Shown: positions 19,173-29,100 of the stretch, piece by piece
Layout of the letters: each line of letters opens with the position of its first letter
Position numbering within the stretch: the first letter of the stretch is position 1
Source: Synechococcus sp. HK01-R
GTDB lineage: Bacteria > Cyanobacteriota > Cyanobacteriia > PCC-6307 > Cyanobiaceae
Assembly (NCBI RefSeq): GCF_014217855.1
Contig: NZ_CP059059.1
Location: 1,116,001 to 1,180,000, forward strand
Length of the DNA stretch: 64,000 nucleotides
Reading direction: 5' to 3'
The notes under the pieces: model-generated
What the model was told of the DNA's origin: nothing
Seen by the model: the letters and a program-made list of their open reading frames with translations, nothing else
Database searches by the model: none
Made by a program: the position numbers and the translations under genes

Positions 19173-19493
19173 TCAGAGCTTCACTTCGATGTCAACTCCG
19201 CTTGGCAAATCAAGCTTCATCAGGGCGTCGATTGTTTTTGCCGAGGGGCTGTAGATATCGATAATCCGACGGTGGGTGCGTGTTTCGAAATGCTCCCGTG
19301 AATCCTTGTCAACGTGGGGAGAACGCAGGACGCAGTAGATCTTGCGCTTGGTGGGAAGAGGAATGGGACCGATGGCAGTTGCTGCCGTGTTGTCGGCCGT
19401 TTCAATGATCTTGTCGCAGGAGAGATCCAGCATGCGGCGATCAAACGCCTTGAGGCGAATGCGGATCTTCTGCTGAGCGATTGCGGTGGACAT
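19173..19493 (-). CDS. rpsJ: 30S ribosomal protein S10
   Basis: The 106-residue protein carries the S10 pattern [43 protein letters not shown] and RRIIDI. It is the last ribosomal gene of this str cluster, as usual in cyanobacteria where S10 follows EF-Tu. A strong hairpin with a T-tract (19553-19596) separates it from tuf. Confidence 0.98.
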   Translation of the reverse strand: MSTAIAQQKIRIRLKAFDRRMLDLSCDKIIETADNTAATAIGPIPLPTKRKIYCVLRSPHVDKDSREHFETRTHRRIIDIYSPSAKTIDALMKLDLPSGVDIEVKL

Positions 19494-19552
19494 GGAATGC
19501 GCAGAGGAAGCCCCCGAGGGGATCGGAGACGGTGAATTGTCGAGGTTCGATT

Positions 19553-19596
19553 TAAAAAGTGTAGGGGATGGCCCGGCCGCGGCCGAACCATCCCCT
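19553..19596 (-). terminator. Intrinsic terminator or attenuator between tuf and rpsJ
   Basis: AGGGGATGG (19563-19571) pairs with CCATCCCCT (19588-19596), with an extra GC-rich inner stem. On the minus strand it is followed four bases later by TTTTT. It lies in the 122-bp tuf-rpsJ spacer. Confidence 0.65.
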
Positions 19597-19615
19597 GACG
19601 ATCATCGCTTGATGA

Positions 19616-20815
19616 TCACTCGATGATCTTGGAGACCACGCCAGCACCGATGGTGCGGCCGCCTTCGCGGATAGCGAAGCGCATGCCCTGCTCGATGGCC
19701 ACGGGGCAGATCAGCTCACCGGTCATCTTGATGTTGTCGCCGGGCATCACCATCTCGACGTTGGAGCCATCTTCCGCGGTGAAGGCGGTGATCTGGCCGG
19801 TCACGTCGGTGGTACGGATATAGAACTGCGGGCGGTAGCCAGCGAAGAAGGGGGTGTGACGGCCGCCTTCTTCCTTCTTCAGCACGTACACCTGACCCTC
19901 AAACTTGGTGTGAGGGGTGATGGAGCCGGGCTTCACGAGCACCATGCCGCGCTCGATGTCTTCCTTCTGGATGCCGCGAAGCAGGAGGCCGACGTTGTCG
20001 CCAGCCATGCCCTGATCGAGCAGCTTGCGGAACATCTCCACACCGGTAACGGTGGTCTTGCGGGTGTCTTTGATGCCGACGATTTCGATTTCTTCGCCGA
20101 CTTTGACGATGCCGCGCTCAATACGGCCGGTGGCCACGGTGCCACGACCGGTGATGGAGAACACGTCTTCGACGGCCATCAGGAAGGGCTTGTCGATTTC
20201 GCGCTCGGGCTCGGGGATGTTTTCATCGACGGCCTTCATCAGCTCTTCGACCTTGGCTTCCCACTCGGCATCGCCTTCGAGGGCCTTCAGGCCGGAGACC
20301 TGCACCACGGGGATATCGTCGCCAGGGAAGTCGTAGCTGGAGAGCAATTCGCGGATCTCCAGTTCCACCAGTTCGATGATCTCCTCATCATCGACCATGT
20401 CGCACTTGTTGAGTGCAACCACCAGAGCGGGCACGCCCACCTGCTTGGCCAGCAGGATGTGCTCCTTGGTTTGGGCCATGGGGCCGTCGGTGGCGGCACA
20501 CACGAGGATGGCGCCGTCCATCTGAGCGGCACCGGTGATCATGTTCTTCACGTAGTCCGCGTGACCGGGGCAGTCAACGTGGGCGTAGTGACGGGAATCG
20601 GTTTCGTACTCAACGTGGGCGGTGTTGATGGTGATACCGCGCTCGCGCTCCTCGGGAGCACCGTCAATCTGGTCATAGGCCTGAGCCTTGGCTTGACCCT
20701 TCTTGGCGAGCACATTGGTGATCGCAGCGGTGAGGGTGGTTTTGCCGTGGTCAACGTGGCCAATGGTGCCGATGTTGACGTGGGGCTTGTTCCTTTCGAA
20801 CTTCTCGCGAGCCAT
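19616..20815 (-). CDS. tuf: Elongation factor Tu
   Basis: The GTPase brings aminoacyl-tRNA to the ribosome. The P-loop [10 protein letters not shown] is at about 18-27, DCPGHADY at 80-87, NKCD at 135-138, and domains 2 and 3 follow to residue 399. The cyanobacterial length is normal. The gene lies 42 bp after fusA and is the most strongly biased in codon use of this cluster. Confidence 0.99.
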   Translation of the reverse strand: MAREKFERNKPHVNIGTIGHVDHGKTTLTAAITNVLAKKGQAKAQAYDQIDGAPEERERGITINTAHVEYETDSRHYAHVDCPGHADYVKNMITGAAQMDGAILVCAATDGPMAQTKEHILLAKQVGVPALVVALNKCDMVDDEEIIELVELEIRELLSSYDFPGDDIPVVQVSGLKALEGDAEWEAKVEELMKAVDENIPEPEREIDKPFLMAVEDVFSITGRGTVATGRIERGIVKVGEEIEIVGIKDTRKTTVTGVEMFRKLLDQGMAGDNVGLLLRGIQKEDIERGMVLVKPGSITPHTKFEGQVYVLKKEEGGRHTPFFAGYRPQFYIRTTDVTGQITAFTAEDGSNVEMVMPGDNIKMTGELICPVAIEQGMRFAIREGGRTIGAGVVSKIIE

Positions 20816-20857
20816 TTTTTTAAAAGAATCGGGGGTGGATTTAGGGGAGGGTAGAGA

Positions 20858-22933
20858 TCAGGAATTGCCCTGATTCTTGGAGATGATGGCTTCAGCGACG
20901 TTGCGAGGAACATCCTCGTAGTGGCTGAATTCCATCGAGAAGATACCCCGACCCTGGGTCATGGATCGGAGCTCGGTGGCGTAGCCGAACATCTCGGCCA
21001 AAGGCACCTTGGCCGAGACCTTTGACGTGCCATCGTCAATGGCCTGACCTTCCACCTGTCCTCGACGGGAAGACAGGTCACCGATGATCGAGCCGAGGAA
21101 ATCCTCGGGAACCTCGACCTCGACCTTCATCATCGGTTCAAGAAGTACAGGATTGCACTTCTTGACCGCATCCTTGAAGGCCATGGAGCCGGCGATTTTG
21201 AACGCCATTTCTGACGAGTCCACGTCATGGTACGACCCGTCAACCATGCTGACTTTGATGTCGATCATCGGGTATCCAGCAATCACGCCGGATTCACAGG
21301 TCTCCTTCATGCCCATCTCTGAGGGCTTGATGAATTCCTTGGGAACAACACCACCAACAATTTTGTTGACGAATTCAAATCCGGATTCGGGCTCGCCCGG
21401 CTCCATTTCAATCACCACGTGGCCGTATTGGCCCTTGCCACCGGTCTGACGGGAGAACTTCCCTTCACCCTTGGCTGAGCCACGGATGGTTTCGCGGTAG
21501 GACACCTGAGGGGCGCCGATATTGGCCTCCACCTTGAATTCGCGCAGCATGCGATCCACCAGGATCTCCAGGTGCAATTCGCCCATGCCGGCGATCACGG
21601 TCTGACCGGTTTCGGCGTCCGTGTTGACCCGGAAGGTGGGATCTTCCTCTGCCAGAGACACAAGAGCCTTGGAGAGTTTCTCCATGTCTCCTTTTGTCTT
21701 CGGCTCCACAGCCACGGAGATCACCGGTTCAGGGACGAACAGGGTCTCAAGAACGATGGGATCTTCGGAAGAGCAAAGGGTGTCACCGGTGGTGGTGGCT
21801 TTCAGGCCTAGAACCGCTCCCAGGTCGCCAGCGCGCAGTTCATCAACCTCTTCCCGGTCGTCCGCCTTGAGCACCACCAAACGGGAGATGCGCTCTTTCT
21901 CGCCCTTGGTGGAGTTGAGCACATAGCTGCCCTTTTCCAGGACGCCGGAATACATGCGCACGAAGGTGAGCTTTCCGTAGGGGTCAGCCATCACCTTGAA
22001 GGCCAGGGCGCTGAAGGGAGCCTTGTCGTCGGAGGGACGCACGGCTTCCTTGCCATCGGGGAGCACACCCTGAATCGGGGGCACATCCACGGGGGCGGGC
22101 AGGTAGTCAACAACGGCATCAAGAACCAGCTGCACACCTTTGTTCTTGAAGGCGGAGCCGCAGAGCATCGGAACGAGACCGTGCTTCAGGACGCCATCAC
22201 GGATGCCCTTCTTGAGCTCTTCATCGCTGAGCTCGCCAGTTTCCAGGAACTTCTCGATCAGGGCTTCGTCGGTTTCGGCAACCGCCTCCATCAAGACCGT
22301 GCGCCACTCGGCTGCCTGATCGGCCATGTCGGCAGGAATGTCGGTGACTTCGATGTCCTTACCGAGATCGTCCTTATAGATGTGAGCCTTGTTGGCCACG
22401 AGGTCGATGATGCCGCTGAGATCGCCCTCGGCACCAATCGGCAGCTGGATCGGCACGGCGTTGGCCTTGAGGCGATCCTTGATTTGGCCATGCACCTTGA
22501 GGAAATCGGCGCCGGTGCGGTCCATCTTGTTGACGAATACCATCCGGGGCACGGAGTAGCGGTCGGCTTGGCGCCAAACAGTCTCCGACTGAGGCTGAAC
22601 GCCACCCACGGCGCAGAACACAGCGATCACACCGTCGAGAACCCGCATGGAACGTTCCACCTCGATGGTGAAATCCACGTGGCCGGGGGTGTCAATGATG
22701 TTGATCCGATGGTCATTCCAGCTGGTGGAAATGGCCGCAGCGGTGATGGTGATTCCACGTTCACGCTCCTGGGCCATCCAGTCGGTGACAGCGGCGCCGT
22801 CATGCACCTCACCGATCTTGTGCACCACACCTGAATAGAACAGGATTCGTTCGGTGGTGGTGGTTTTACCAGCGTCAATATGAGCGGCAATACCGATATT
22901 TCTGACGCGTTCCAGGGGAAAGGCGCGAGCCAC
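20858..22933 (-). CDS. fusA: Elongation factor G
   Basis: The translocase GTPase has 691 residues: P-loop [13 protein letters not shown] near 17-29, DTPGHVDF near 82-89 and NKMD near 136-139. Domains II to V include [13 protein letters not shown] and the C-terminal [15 protein letters not shown]. It sits between rpsG and tuf in the classical str order. Confidence 0.99.
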   Translation of the reverse strand: MARAFPLERVRNIGIAAHIDAGKTTTTERILFYSGVVHKIGEVHDGAAVTDWMAQERERGITITAAAISTSWNDHRINIIDTPGHVDFTIEVERSMRVLDGVIAVFCAVGGVQPQSETVWRQADRYSVPRMVFVNKMDRTGADFLKVHGQIKDRLKANAVPIQLPIGAEGDLSGIIDLVANKAHIYKDDLGKDIEVTDIPADMADQAAEWRTVLMEAVAETDEALIEKFLETGELSDEELKKGIRDGVLKHGLVPMLCGSAFKNKGVQLVLDAVVDYLPAPVDVPPIQGVLPDGKEAVRPSDDKAPFSALAFKVMADPYGKLTFVRMYSGVLEKGSYVLNSTKGEKERISRLVVLKADDREEVDELRAGDLGAVLGLKATTTGDTLCSSEDPIVLETLFVPEPVISVAVEPKTKGDMEKLSKALVSLAEEDPTFRVNTDAETGQTVIAGMGELHLEILVDRMLREFKVEANIGAPQVSYRETIRGSAKGEGKFSRQTGGKGQYGHVVIEMEPGEPESGFEFVNKIVGGVVPKEFIKPSEMGMKETCESGVIAGYPMIDIKVSMVDGSYHDVDSSEMAFKIAGSMAFKDAVKKCNPVLLEPMMKVEVEVPEDFLGSIIGDLSSRRGQVEGQAIDDGTSKVSAKVPLAEMFGYATELRSMTQGRGIFSMEFSHYEDVPRNVAEAIISKNQGNS

Positions 22934-22982
22934 AGGAAACTCCGGGGTGGGGCGTTAAAAGGCGGGTGAGACTCTACAGGTC

Positions 22983-23012
22983 CGCCCTGAACAGCCGAGA
23001 GCGTTCAGGGCG
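22983..23012. promoter_or_regulatory. 10-bp hairpin in the rpsG-fusA spacer
   Basis: CGCCCTGAAC (22983-22992) and GTTCAGGGCG (23003-23012) are perfect inverted arms around a 10-nt loop. No T-tract follows on either strand, so it is not a standard terminator. An mRNA stability or translational role is possible. Confidence 0.4.
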
Positions 23013-23020
23013 AGGGAGAG

Positions 23021-23491
23021 TCAGTAGCGGTAGTGGGCGAAAGCCTTGTTGGCTTCGGCCATCTTGTGGGTTTCTTCGCGCTTGCGAACGGCGTTGCCGG
23101 CCTCGTTGGCGGCATCCATCAATTCACCGGCGAGCTTCTGGGCCATGCTGCGGCCGTTGCGGGAACGGGAGAAGCTGACGAGCCAGCGCAGGGCCATGGC
23201 TGTGCCGCGCTCCTGGCGCACTTCCATGGGCACCTGGTAGGTCGCACCACCGACTCGACGGGCTCGCACTTCCACCAGAGGCGTGGCGTTCTTCACGGCC
23301 GTTTCGAACAGCTCGAGGGGATCACCGCCGGTGCGCTCGCCGATCAGGCTGAAGGCATCGGACAGGATCCGCTGGGCGGTGGATTTCTTGCCGTGCTTCA
23401 TCAAGCGCACCACCATCATCGTGGCGAGGCGGCTATTGAACTGGGGATCGGGAAGAATCGGGCGCTTCTCGGCGGCGTTACGGCGGGACAT
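23021..23491 (-). CDS. rpsG: 30S ribosomal protein S7
   Basis: The 156-residue S7 shows [22 protein letters not shown], the [17 protein letters not shown] block and the C-terminal [14 protein letters not shown]. It lies between rpsL and fusA. Confidence 0.98.
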   Translation of the reverse strand: MSRRNAAEKRPILPDPQFNSRLATMMVVRLMKHGKKSTAQRILSDAFSLIGERTGGDPLELFETAVKNATPLVEVRARRVGGATYQVPMEVRQERGTAMALRWLVSFSRSRNGRSMAQKLAGELMDAANEAGNAVRKREETHKMAEANKAFAHYRY

Positions 23492-23563
23492 GAACCGTGG
23501 GTAAGAGAGAAAGGGGAAAAGGGTGGTTTCAGGATTGGGGCGTCAATGAGAGACGCACTGCCA

Positions 23564-23938
23564 TCACTCCTTAGGAGTCTTGGCGCCGTACTTGGAGCGC
23601 GACTGGCGACGATCCTTCACGCCGGCGGTGTCAAGCGTTCCGCGGATGATGTGATAACGGACACCAGGCAGATCCTTCACACGACCGCCGCGGATCAGCA
23701 CAACAGAGTGCTCCTGGAGGTTGTGGCCGATGCCACCGATGTAGGCCGTCACTTCGAAGCCCGAGGTGAGGCGCACACGTGCCACTTTGCGCAGAGCCGA
23801 ATTGGGCTTCTTGGGCGTGGACGTGTACACGCGTGTGCACACTCCCCGGCGCTCGGGACATGAGCGCAGGGCTGGAGACTTGGTCTTCGCCTTGAGGGTC
23901 TGGCGCTCGTGACGGATCAGCTGTTGGATGGTTGGCAT
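23564..23938 (-). CDS. rpsL: 30S ribosomal protein S12
   Basis: The 124-residue S12 opens [12 protein letters not shown] and contains [18 protein letters not shown] and [16 protein letters not shown], including the usual streptomycin-site lysines. ATG 23938 gives the standard start; the longer frame upstream is not conserved. It is the first gene of the str cluster. Confidence 0.98.
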   Translation of the reverse strand: MPTIQQLIRHERQTLKAKTKSPALRSCPERRGVCTRVYTSTPKKPNSALRKVARVRLTSGFEVTAYIGGIGHNLQEHSVVLIRGGRVKDLPGVRYHIIRGTLDTAGVKDRRQSRSKYGAKTPKE

Positions 23939-24012
23939 CGACGGTCGGGATGCGGCCGGTACCCCGACCTGGTTCGACAATCCACCACCATACCGGGTCG
24001 CCTGCAGTGTCC

Positions 24013-24339
24013 TCAGAGGCGTGTGAAAGCACTGCCGCAAGGGCAGCAGCGAATGCCGCTGCGGGCGGTCACCAGAAAGCCGCCACCGCTGAGATCGCCG
24101 CGGTAATCAAGGCAGAGCCCCTCCAGCTGGCCCGCCTGGCCTGCGGGAGCATGCAGGGTGATGCCATCGGCGCGGGCCACCGGCACTCCTCCCATTGGTC
24201 CCGGTTGCAGCCGGATCACATGGGTTTCACAGCTGCCATCCAGCAGATCAAGATGCATCTGACCTGGTGTTCCGGCAACAGCGGCCTGGCGGCCAAGCTC
24301 TGCAGCGGCAGCCGGCGTGATCAGCAGGTTCGTGCTCAT
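24013..24339 (-). CDS. IscA/HesB-like (A-type) Fe-S carrier homologue
   Basis: The 108-residue protein opens [15 protein letters not shown] like A-type carriers and ends with a Cys cluster RCCPCGSAF. Cys37, Cys99 and Cys101 match the spacing of the three ligand cysteines of IscA (35, 99, 101), but the usual GCSG loop is DGSCETH. An extra Cys76 and Cys98 are present. Fe-S binding is therefore plausible but unproven. It lies upstream of rpsL on the same strand. Confidence 0.6.
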   Translation of the reverse strand: MSTNLLITPAAAAELGRQAAVAGTPGQMHLDLLDGSCETHVIRLQPGPMGGVPVARADGITLHAPAGQAGQLEGLCLDYRGDLSGGGFLVTARSGIRCCPCGSAFTRL

Positions 24340-24365
24340 GGCTCCGGATCTGATCGTGAGGCTGC

Positions 24366-26063
24366 TCACTCTGGCACCAGTCCCAGGGCGTTCTGCACCC
24401 GCGGTGGGAAGGACCGCCCGCTCATGACAAGCCTGTTGGCGACCAGGAGTGACGTGGAGCTGCCTCCGTCGAGGTTCAGGGCCTCGTCCAGTCCAAGTTG
24501 GCGCAGGGCCAGGCTGGTCTCGAGCAGGGTGGGATCGCTGCCGCCGGCACCCTCCAGGGTCAGTAGCCAAAGCCGATCGCGGTCTTGCGCCACAACCGTC
24601 CGCGGTGCCGCCAGTGCCATAAAGCCCGCGCTGAACCCCTCCGCACGACCATTGAGAACAACCCGGCCCCCCTGGAGTAACAGTGGGCCACCGCCCATGA
24701 CTTGCCTCCGATTGCCGAGCGGATTGGAAGCCTCAGAGCGCAACTCAACGCGATCTCCAATCTGGGCCGGTAGTGGTGCGCCCCCCCGGGCCACGATCAG
24801 ATCGACACCACTTGCGAGGGGCACCCCCCTGGCCAGGGCTGCGGTGCCATGAACGGCAAGCACGCGTCCATCGTCAATGCTCAGGGCCTGCTCTTGGCCG
24901 CTGAGCGCTTGGTAGACCGGCCCCCAGGCACGGGTGTAGCGACTCAGTCCCTTCTGCACATAGCCGCTGTTGAGGCTGGTCAGCCCCCAGCGCTGTCCAC
25001 CGGAGACCACAAGCTCCTGATGCAGCTTCAGGCGTCCAAAGTTCAGCCGGCCGCCGCTGTCCCAGCCGACGGCCCCCCTGTTCAGGATCGGGCCTGACAG
25101 CCAGGTGCCGTCCAGACGAACCGCCCCGAGCGGAAGCTGCCGCACCCTGTTGAAAAAACCGCCGTTCACCGCGAGCAGTGCCCCGGCCGGTTGCGAGAGC
25201 TGGTTGAGGAAGCGGAGTCCTTGCTGGGCATGTAAAGGGGCAAGGGGTTGCAGGCGCAGGCCCTGCTGCAGAGGGTTGCTGCCAACCCGATAGATCCGCA
25301 GCGGTTTCACCCCCACGGTCAGCGAGCGGCGATCGAGCACGAGCCCATCGCGAATCAGCGCCTGGATCCGGGGATCGACCAGTGCTGCTGCAAGGGGGTC
25401 ACGGCCTTGGCTCCTTCCACCGCCCTCGCCCGAACGGACCCCATCCAGAACGATCCGCCAGGGCTCGGCCAGCGTGAGGGTGGACAAGCTCTGCCCCGCG
25501 CCGATCAGAGTGAGTTGCAGCCGCTGACGCTGGATCCGCAGTCCCATCCCCCGCAGCTGTCCGGCCTGGGTTGGGGTGGTGCTGATTCGGAGGATCAGAT
25601 CATTGCCCTGGCGCTGCACCAGCGCTGGTCCCGAGAGGTCAAAAACGAGTCGGTTGGCTGTGCTGCCCTTCCCCCGTCGCAGTCGCTGTAGGCGCGGGGA
25701 GGCCAGGGTCAGGCGCAGGGTCTGCTCCGAGCGCGACAAACCCACGCCGGTGCTGCTCAGCCACTCCGCCACCTCGATCGCCACCTCGTCGTCAAGGCTG
25801 CGTTGGGGCAGGCTCCGCAGGCTTGCCCTGCGCCCGTACCACTCCAGTTGCGGGCCGTCTGCTGCTTCGCTTCGCTGGAACCCGAGCTTGTTCACAAGAA
25901 GCTCGAGGGGAAGCCAAAGTTGCGTCGGCTGGGTTCGACCGCCCCCGACCCAGAGCCAGGGACTGTTCAGGTCCATTCCCGCCAGGCGGATGCGATCGCC
26001 CTTGATCGATCTGGCGACACGCACCTCGGCGACGGGCGCTGGCGGCAGCGGTGGATCAACCAT
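24366..26063 (-). CDS. Phosphodiester glycosidase (NAGPA-like) family protein
   Basis: The C-terminal half matches the NAGPA/DUF2233 fold: AVNGGFFNR near 305-313, VMGGGPLLLQGGRVV, and the terminal LNLDGGSSTSLLV. The N-terminal half has AMIN-like strands (VFDLSGPALV, LRISTTP) often linked to cell-envelope targeting. I see no clear signal peptide from ATG 26063; an alternative GTG at 26099 adds 12 residues without supplying one. It ends 27 bp before the IscA-like gene, so the two are probably co-transcribed. The substrate is unknown. Confidence 0.75.
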   Translation of the reverse strand: MVDPPLPPAPVAEVRVARSIKGDRIRLAGMDLNSPWLWVGGGRTQPTQLWLPLELLVNKLGFQRSEAADGPQLEWYGRRASLRSLPQRSLDDEVAIEVAEWLSSTGVGLSRSEQTLRLTLASPRLQRLRRGKGSTANRLVFDLSGPALVQRQGNDLILRISTTPTQAGQLRGMGLRIQRQRLQLTLIGAGQSLSTLTLAEPWRIVLDGVRSGEGGGRSQGRDPLAAALVDPRIQALIRDGLVLDRRSLTVGVKPLRIYRVGSNPLQQGLRLQPLAPLHAQQGLRFLNQLSQPAGALLAVNGGFFNRVRQLPLGAVRLDGTWLSGPILNRGAVGWDSGGRLNFGRLKLHQELVVSGGQRWGLTSLNSGYVQKGLSRYTRAWGPVYQALSGQEQALSIDDGRVLAVHGTAALARGVPLASGVDLIVARGGAPLPAQIGDRVELRSEASNPLGNRRQVMGGGPLLLQGGRVVLNGRAEGFSAGFMALAAPRTVVAQDRDRLWLLTLEGAGGSDPTLLETSLALRQLGLDEALNLDGGSSTSLLVANRLVMSGRSFPPRVQNALGLVPE

Positions 26064-26133
26064 GGGCAAGACGCTAGCCGGATCCTGAACAGGCACCACG
26101 CGTCCTTAAGATCTGAGATCGCGTCGTCGGGTT

Positions 26134-29100
26134 ATGACACACCTTTCCGGCCCCTTCTGGCCTTACTGCGACAGCAGTGCTCCAGCGGCAGTGGCCGGTG
26201 AGAAGGACGCCTGTGGTGTGGGTTTCCTGGCACAGCTTCAAGGTGAGGCCAGCCATTGGCTCCTTCAGCAGGCCCTGCGCGGTCTCGGCTGCATGGAACA
26301 TCGCGGCGGGTGCGGCGGTGATGGCGATTCCGGCGATGGAGCCGGAGTGCTCTGCGGGATCCCCTGGGGTTATCTGGCGGCCGTCTGGCCCGAGGTGGCA
26401 GAGGTCACTGGTGGTCGTGGTCTGGGCATGATGTTCATGCCTGCAGACCCCAGTCGCTGCGCCGAGGCACAGCGATTTGCGGCGGAGGAGGCAGAGGCCC
26501 TCGGCTTGCGCTCCTGCGGCTGGCGTGAGGTACCGGTGGACCCATCCGTGCTCGGCCCCCTAGCGCGCGAGACCGCTCCGGCGATTCACCAGTGGCTCGT
26601 GGCAGCTGATCAGTCTGGCGATGAGCTGGAGGCCCTGCTTTTCCGCTTGCGGCGTCGGATCGGTGATCGCGCCCGCCAGGTCTGGGGGGCTGAGGCGGCT
26701 CGGGATCTCTATGTGGCCTCCCTCAGCAGCCGCACCGTTGTGTACAAGGGCATGGTGCGGTCGGAGGTGCTCGCTGCCTTCTTCGCCGATCTCCGCGATC
26801 CGCGTTTTGCGGTGAGTTTTGCGGTTTATCACCGCCGCTTCAGCACCAACACCCTGCCCCGCTGGCCCCTTGCCCAGCCCATGCGATTGCTGGGCCACAA
26901 CGGGGAAATCAATACGCTGCTGGGCAACCTCAACTGGGCCCGGGCCTCCGAGTCCCGCTTGCATGAGGTCTGGGGTGAAGCTGCGGGTGACCTCAACCCA
27001 GTGGTCAATCCGGCCTTTAGTGATTCAGCCAACCTCGATGCCACCCTCGAGTTACTCGTCCGCAGTGGTCGTTCGATCACGGACAGCTTGATCACCCTGG
27101 TTCCGGAGGCCTTCCGTCACCAGCCTGAGCTCGAAAGTCGGCCTGCTGTGCAGGCCATGTATGAGTTCAATGCCGGCATTCAGGAGCCCTGGGATGGCCC
27201 AGCGCTTCTCGTGTTTGCCGATGGCAAGCGGGTGGGCGCCACCCTCGACCGCAACGGCCTCCGCCCGGCCCGCTGGTGCACGACCAGCGATGGCTTCGTG
27301 ATCATGGGCTCGGAGACCGGTGTGGTGGACCTCAGCGGCAAAACCGTGGTCAGCCGTGGCCGCCTTGGCCCGGGGCAGATGCTGGCCGTGGATCTCGAGC
27401 GGGGCGAGCTGCTCGAAAACTGGGCTGTGAAAGAAGACGCGGCATCACGCCATCCCTACGCCAGCTGGCTTGAGCAGCATCGCCGCCACCTTGATGCCCA
27501 GGCCTGGACGCAGGACCGTCAGCTCGGTGATCTGGATCTGCTGCGTTTGCAGACAGCGACTGGTTTCACCGCCGAAGATCTCGAGCTGGTGATCGAGGAC
27601 ATGGCGGGTGCCGGTAAGGAGCCCACCTACTGCATGGGAGATGACATCCCTCTGGCGGTGCTCTCTGACAAGCCGCATCTGCTCTACGACTATTTCAAGC
27701 AGCGCTTCGCTCAGGTCACCAACCCGCCGATTGATCCCCTGAGGGAAAAGCTGGTGATGAGCCTTGAGATGCATCTCGGTGAACGCCGCCCCGCCCTTCG
27801 CCCCCAGGCGGAGGCCGCAGCTCTGGTGCACCTCGACTCGCCGGTGCTGAATGAAGAGGAGCTTCGGGCTCTGGCGCAGCAGGGTCTGCCTTGCACGACC
27901 CTGTCGACGCACTTTGATCCCACGGCTTCGGCTAACAGTCTCCCGGAGGCTCTGGATCGGCTCTGTGCCGCTGCCACCGCTGCCGTTGAGTCCGGGACGC
28001 AGATCCTTGTGCTCAGCGATCGCCATGGCCTGGCCGGCATGCCTGCTTCGCTTGAGGCCACCGCTGCCGCCTTGCCACCCCTACTGGCTGTTGGTGCCGT
28101 GCACCATCACCTGCTTCGGACGGGCCAGCGCCTGCGCTGTTCTCTGGTGGTGGAGACCGCCCAGTGCTGGAGCACCCATCACCTCGCTTGTCTGATCGGC
28201 TACGGCGCTAGTGCCGTCTGCCCCTGGCTCACCTGGGAGACCACCCGCCACTGGCTGGCCCATCCCAAAACTCAGAAGCGAATCGAACAGGGCAAACTGC
28301 CTGCCCTCACCCCTGGAGACGCCCAGGCGAATGTGCGGATCGCCCTGGAGAACGGTCTCCGCAAGATCCTCTCCAAGATCGGAATCTCCCTGCTCGCCAG
28401 TTATCACGGTGCTCAGATCTTTGAGGCGATCGGTCTCGGTGCCGACGTGGTGGAGCGCTCCTTTGCAGGGACCACCAGCCGGGTGGCGGGCCTCTCCATG
28501 CGCGAGTTGGCCAGGGAAACGCTTCTGCTCCATGCCAAGGCCTTCCCCGAGCTCAACCGCAGCAAGCTCGAGTTCATGGGCTTTGTGCAGTACCGCACTG
28601 GCGGTGAATACCACCTCAACAGCCCGGAGATGGCGAAGGCGCTGCACAAGGCCGTCCATGAAGGCCCCGGTTATGACCACTTCGGCACCTATCGCACGCT
28701 TCTGGAGAACAGGCCGGTGACCGCCTTGCGGGACCTGCTTGAGTTCAGGACTGCGTCCACGCCCCTCCCCCTTGATCAGGTGGAGAGTGTGGAAAGCATC
28801 TGTTCCCGCTTTTGTACCGGCGGTATGAGCCTTGGAGCTCTCTCCCGGGAAGCCCATGAAGTCCTCGCCGTGGCGATGAATCGCATTGGCGGCAAGAGCA
28901 ACAGTGGCGAGGGCGGTGAGGATCCGGCCCGTTTCCGTCCGCTCAATGATGTGGATGCTGAGGGGCGTTCGGCGACTCTCCCGGCCATTAAGGGACTGCG
29001 CAACGGCGATACCGCCTGCTCAGCCATCAAGCAGATTGCTTCAGGCCGCTTTGGTGTGACGGCGGAATATCTGCGCAGCGGCAAGCAGTTGGAGATCAAG

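Noticed and set aside
19856-20854. A 332-codon frame antisense to tuf
   Set aside because: It mirrors strongly biased tuf codons and has no domains.
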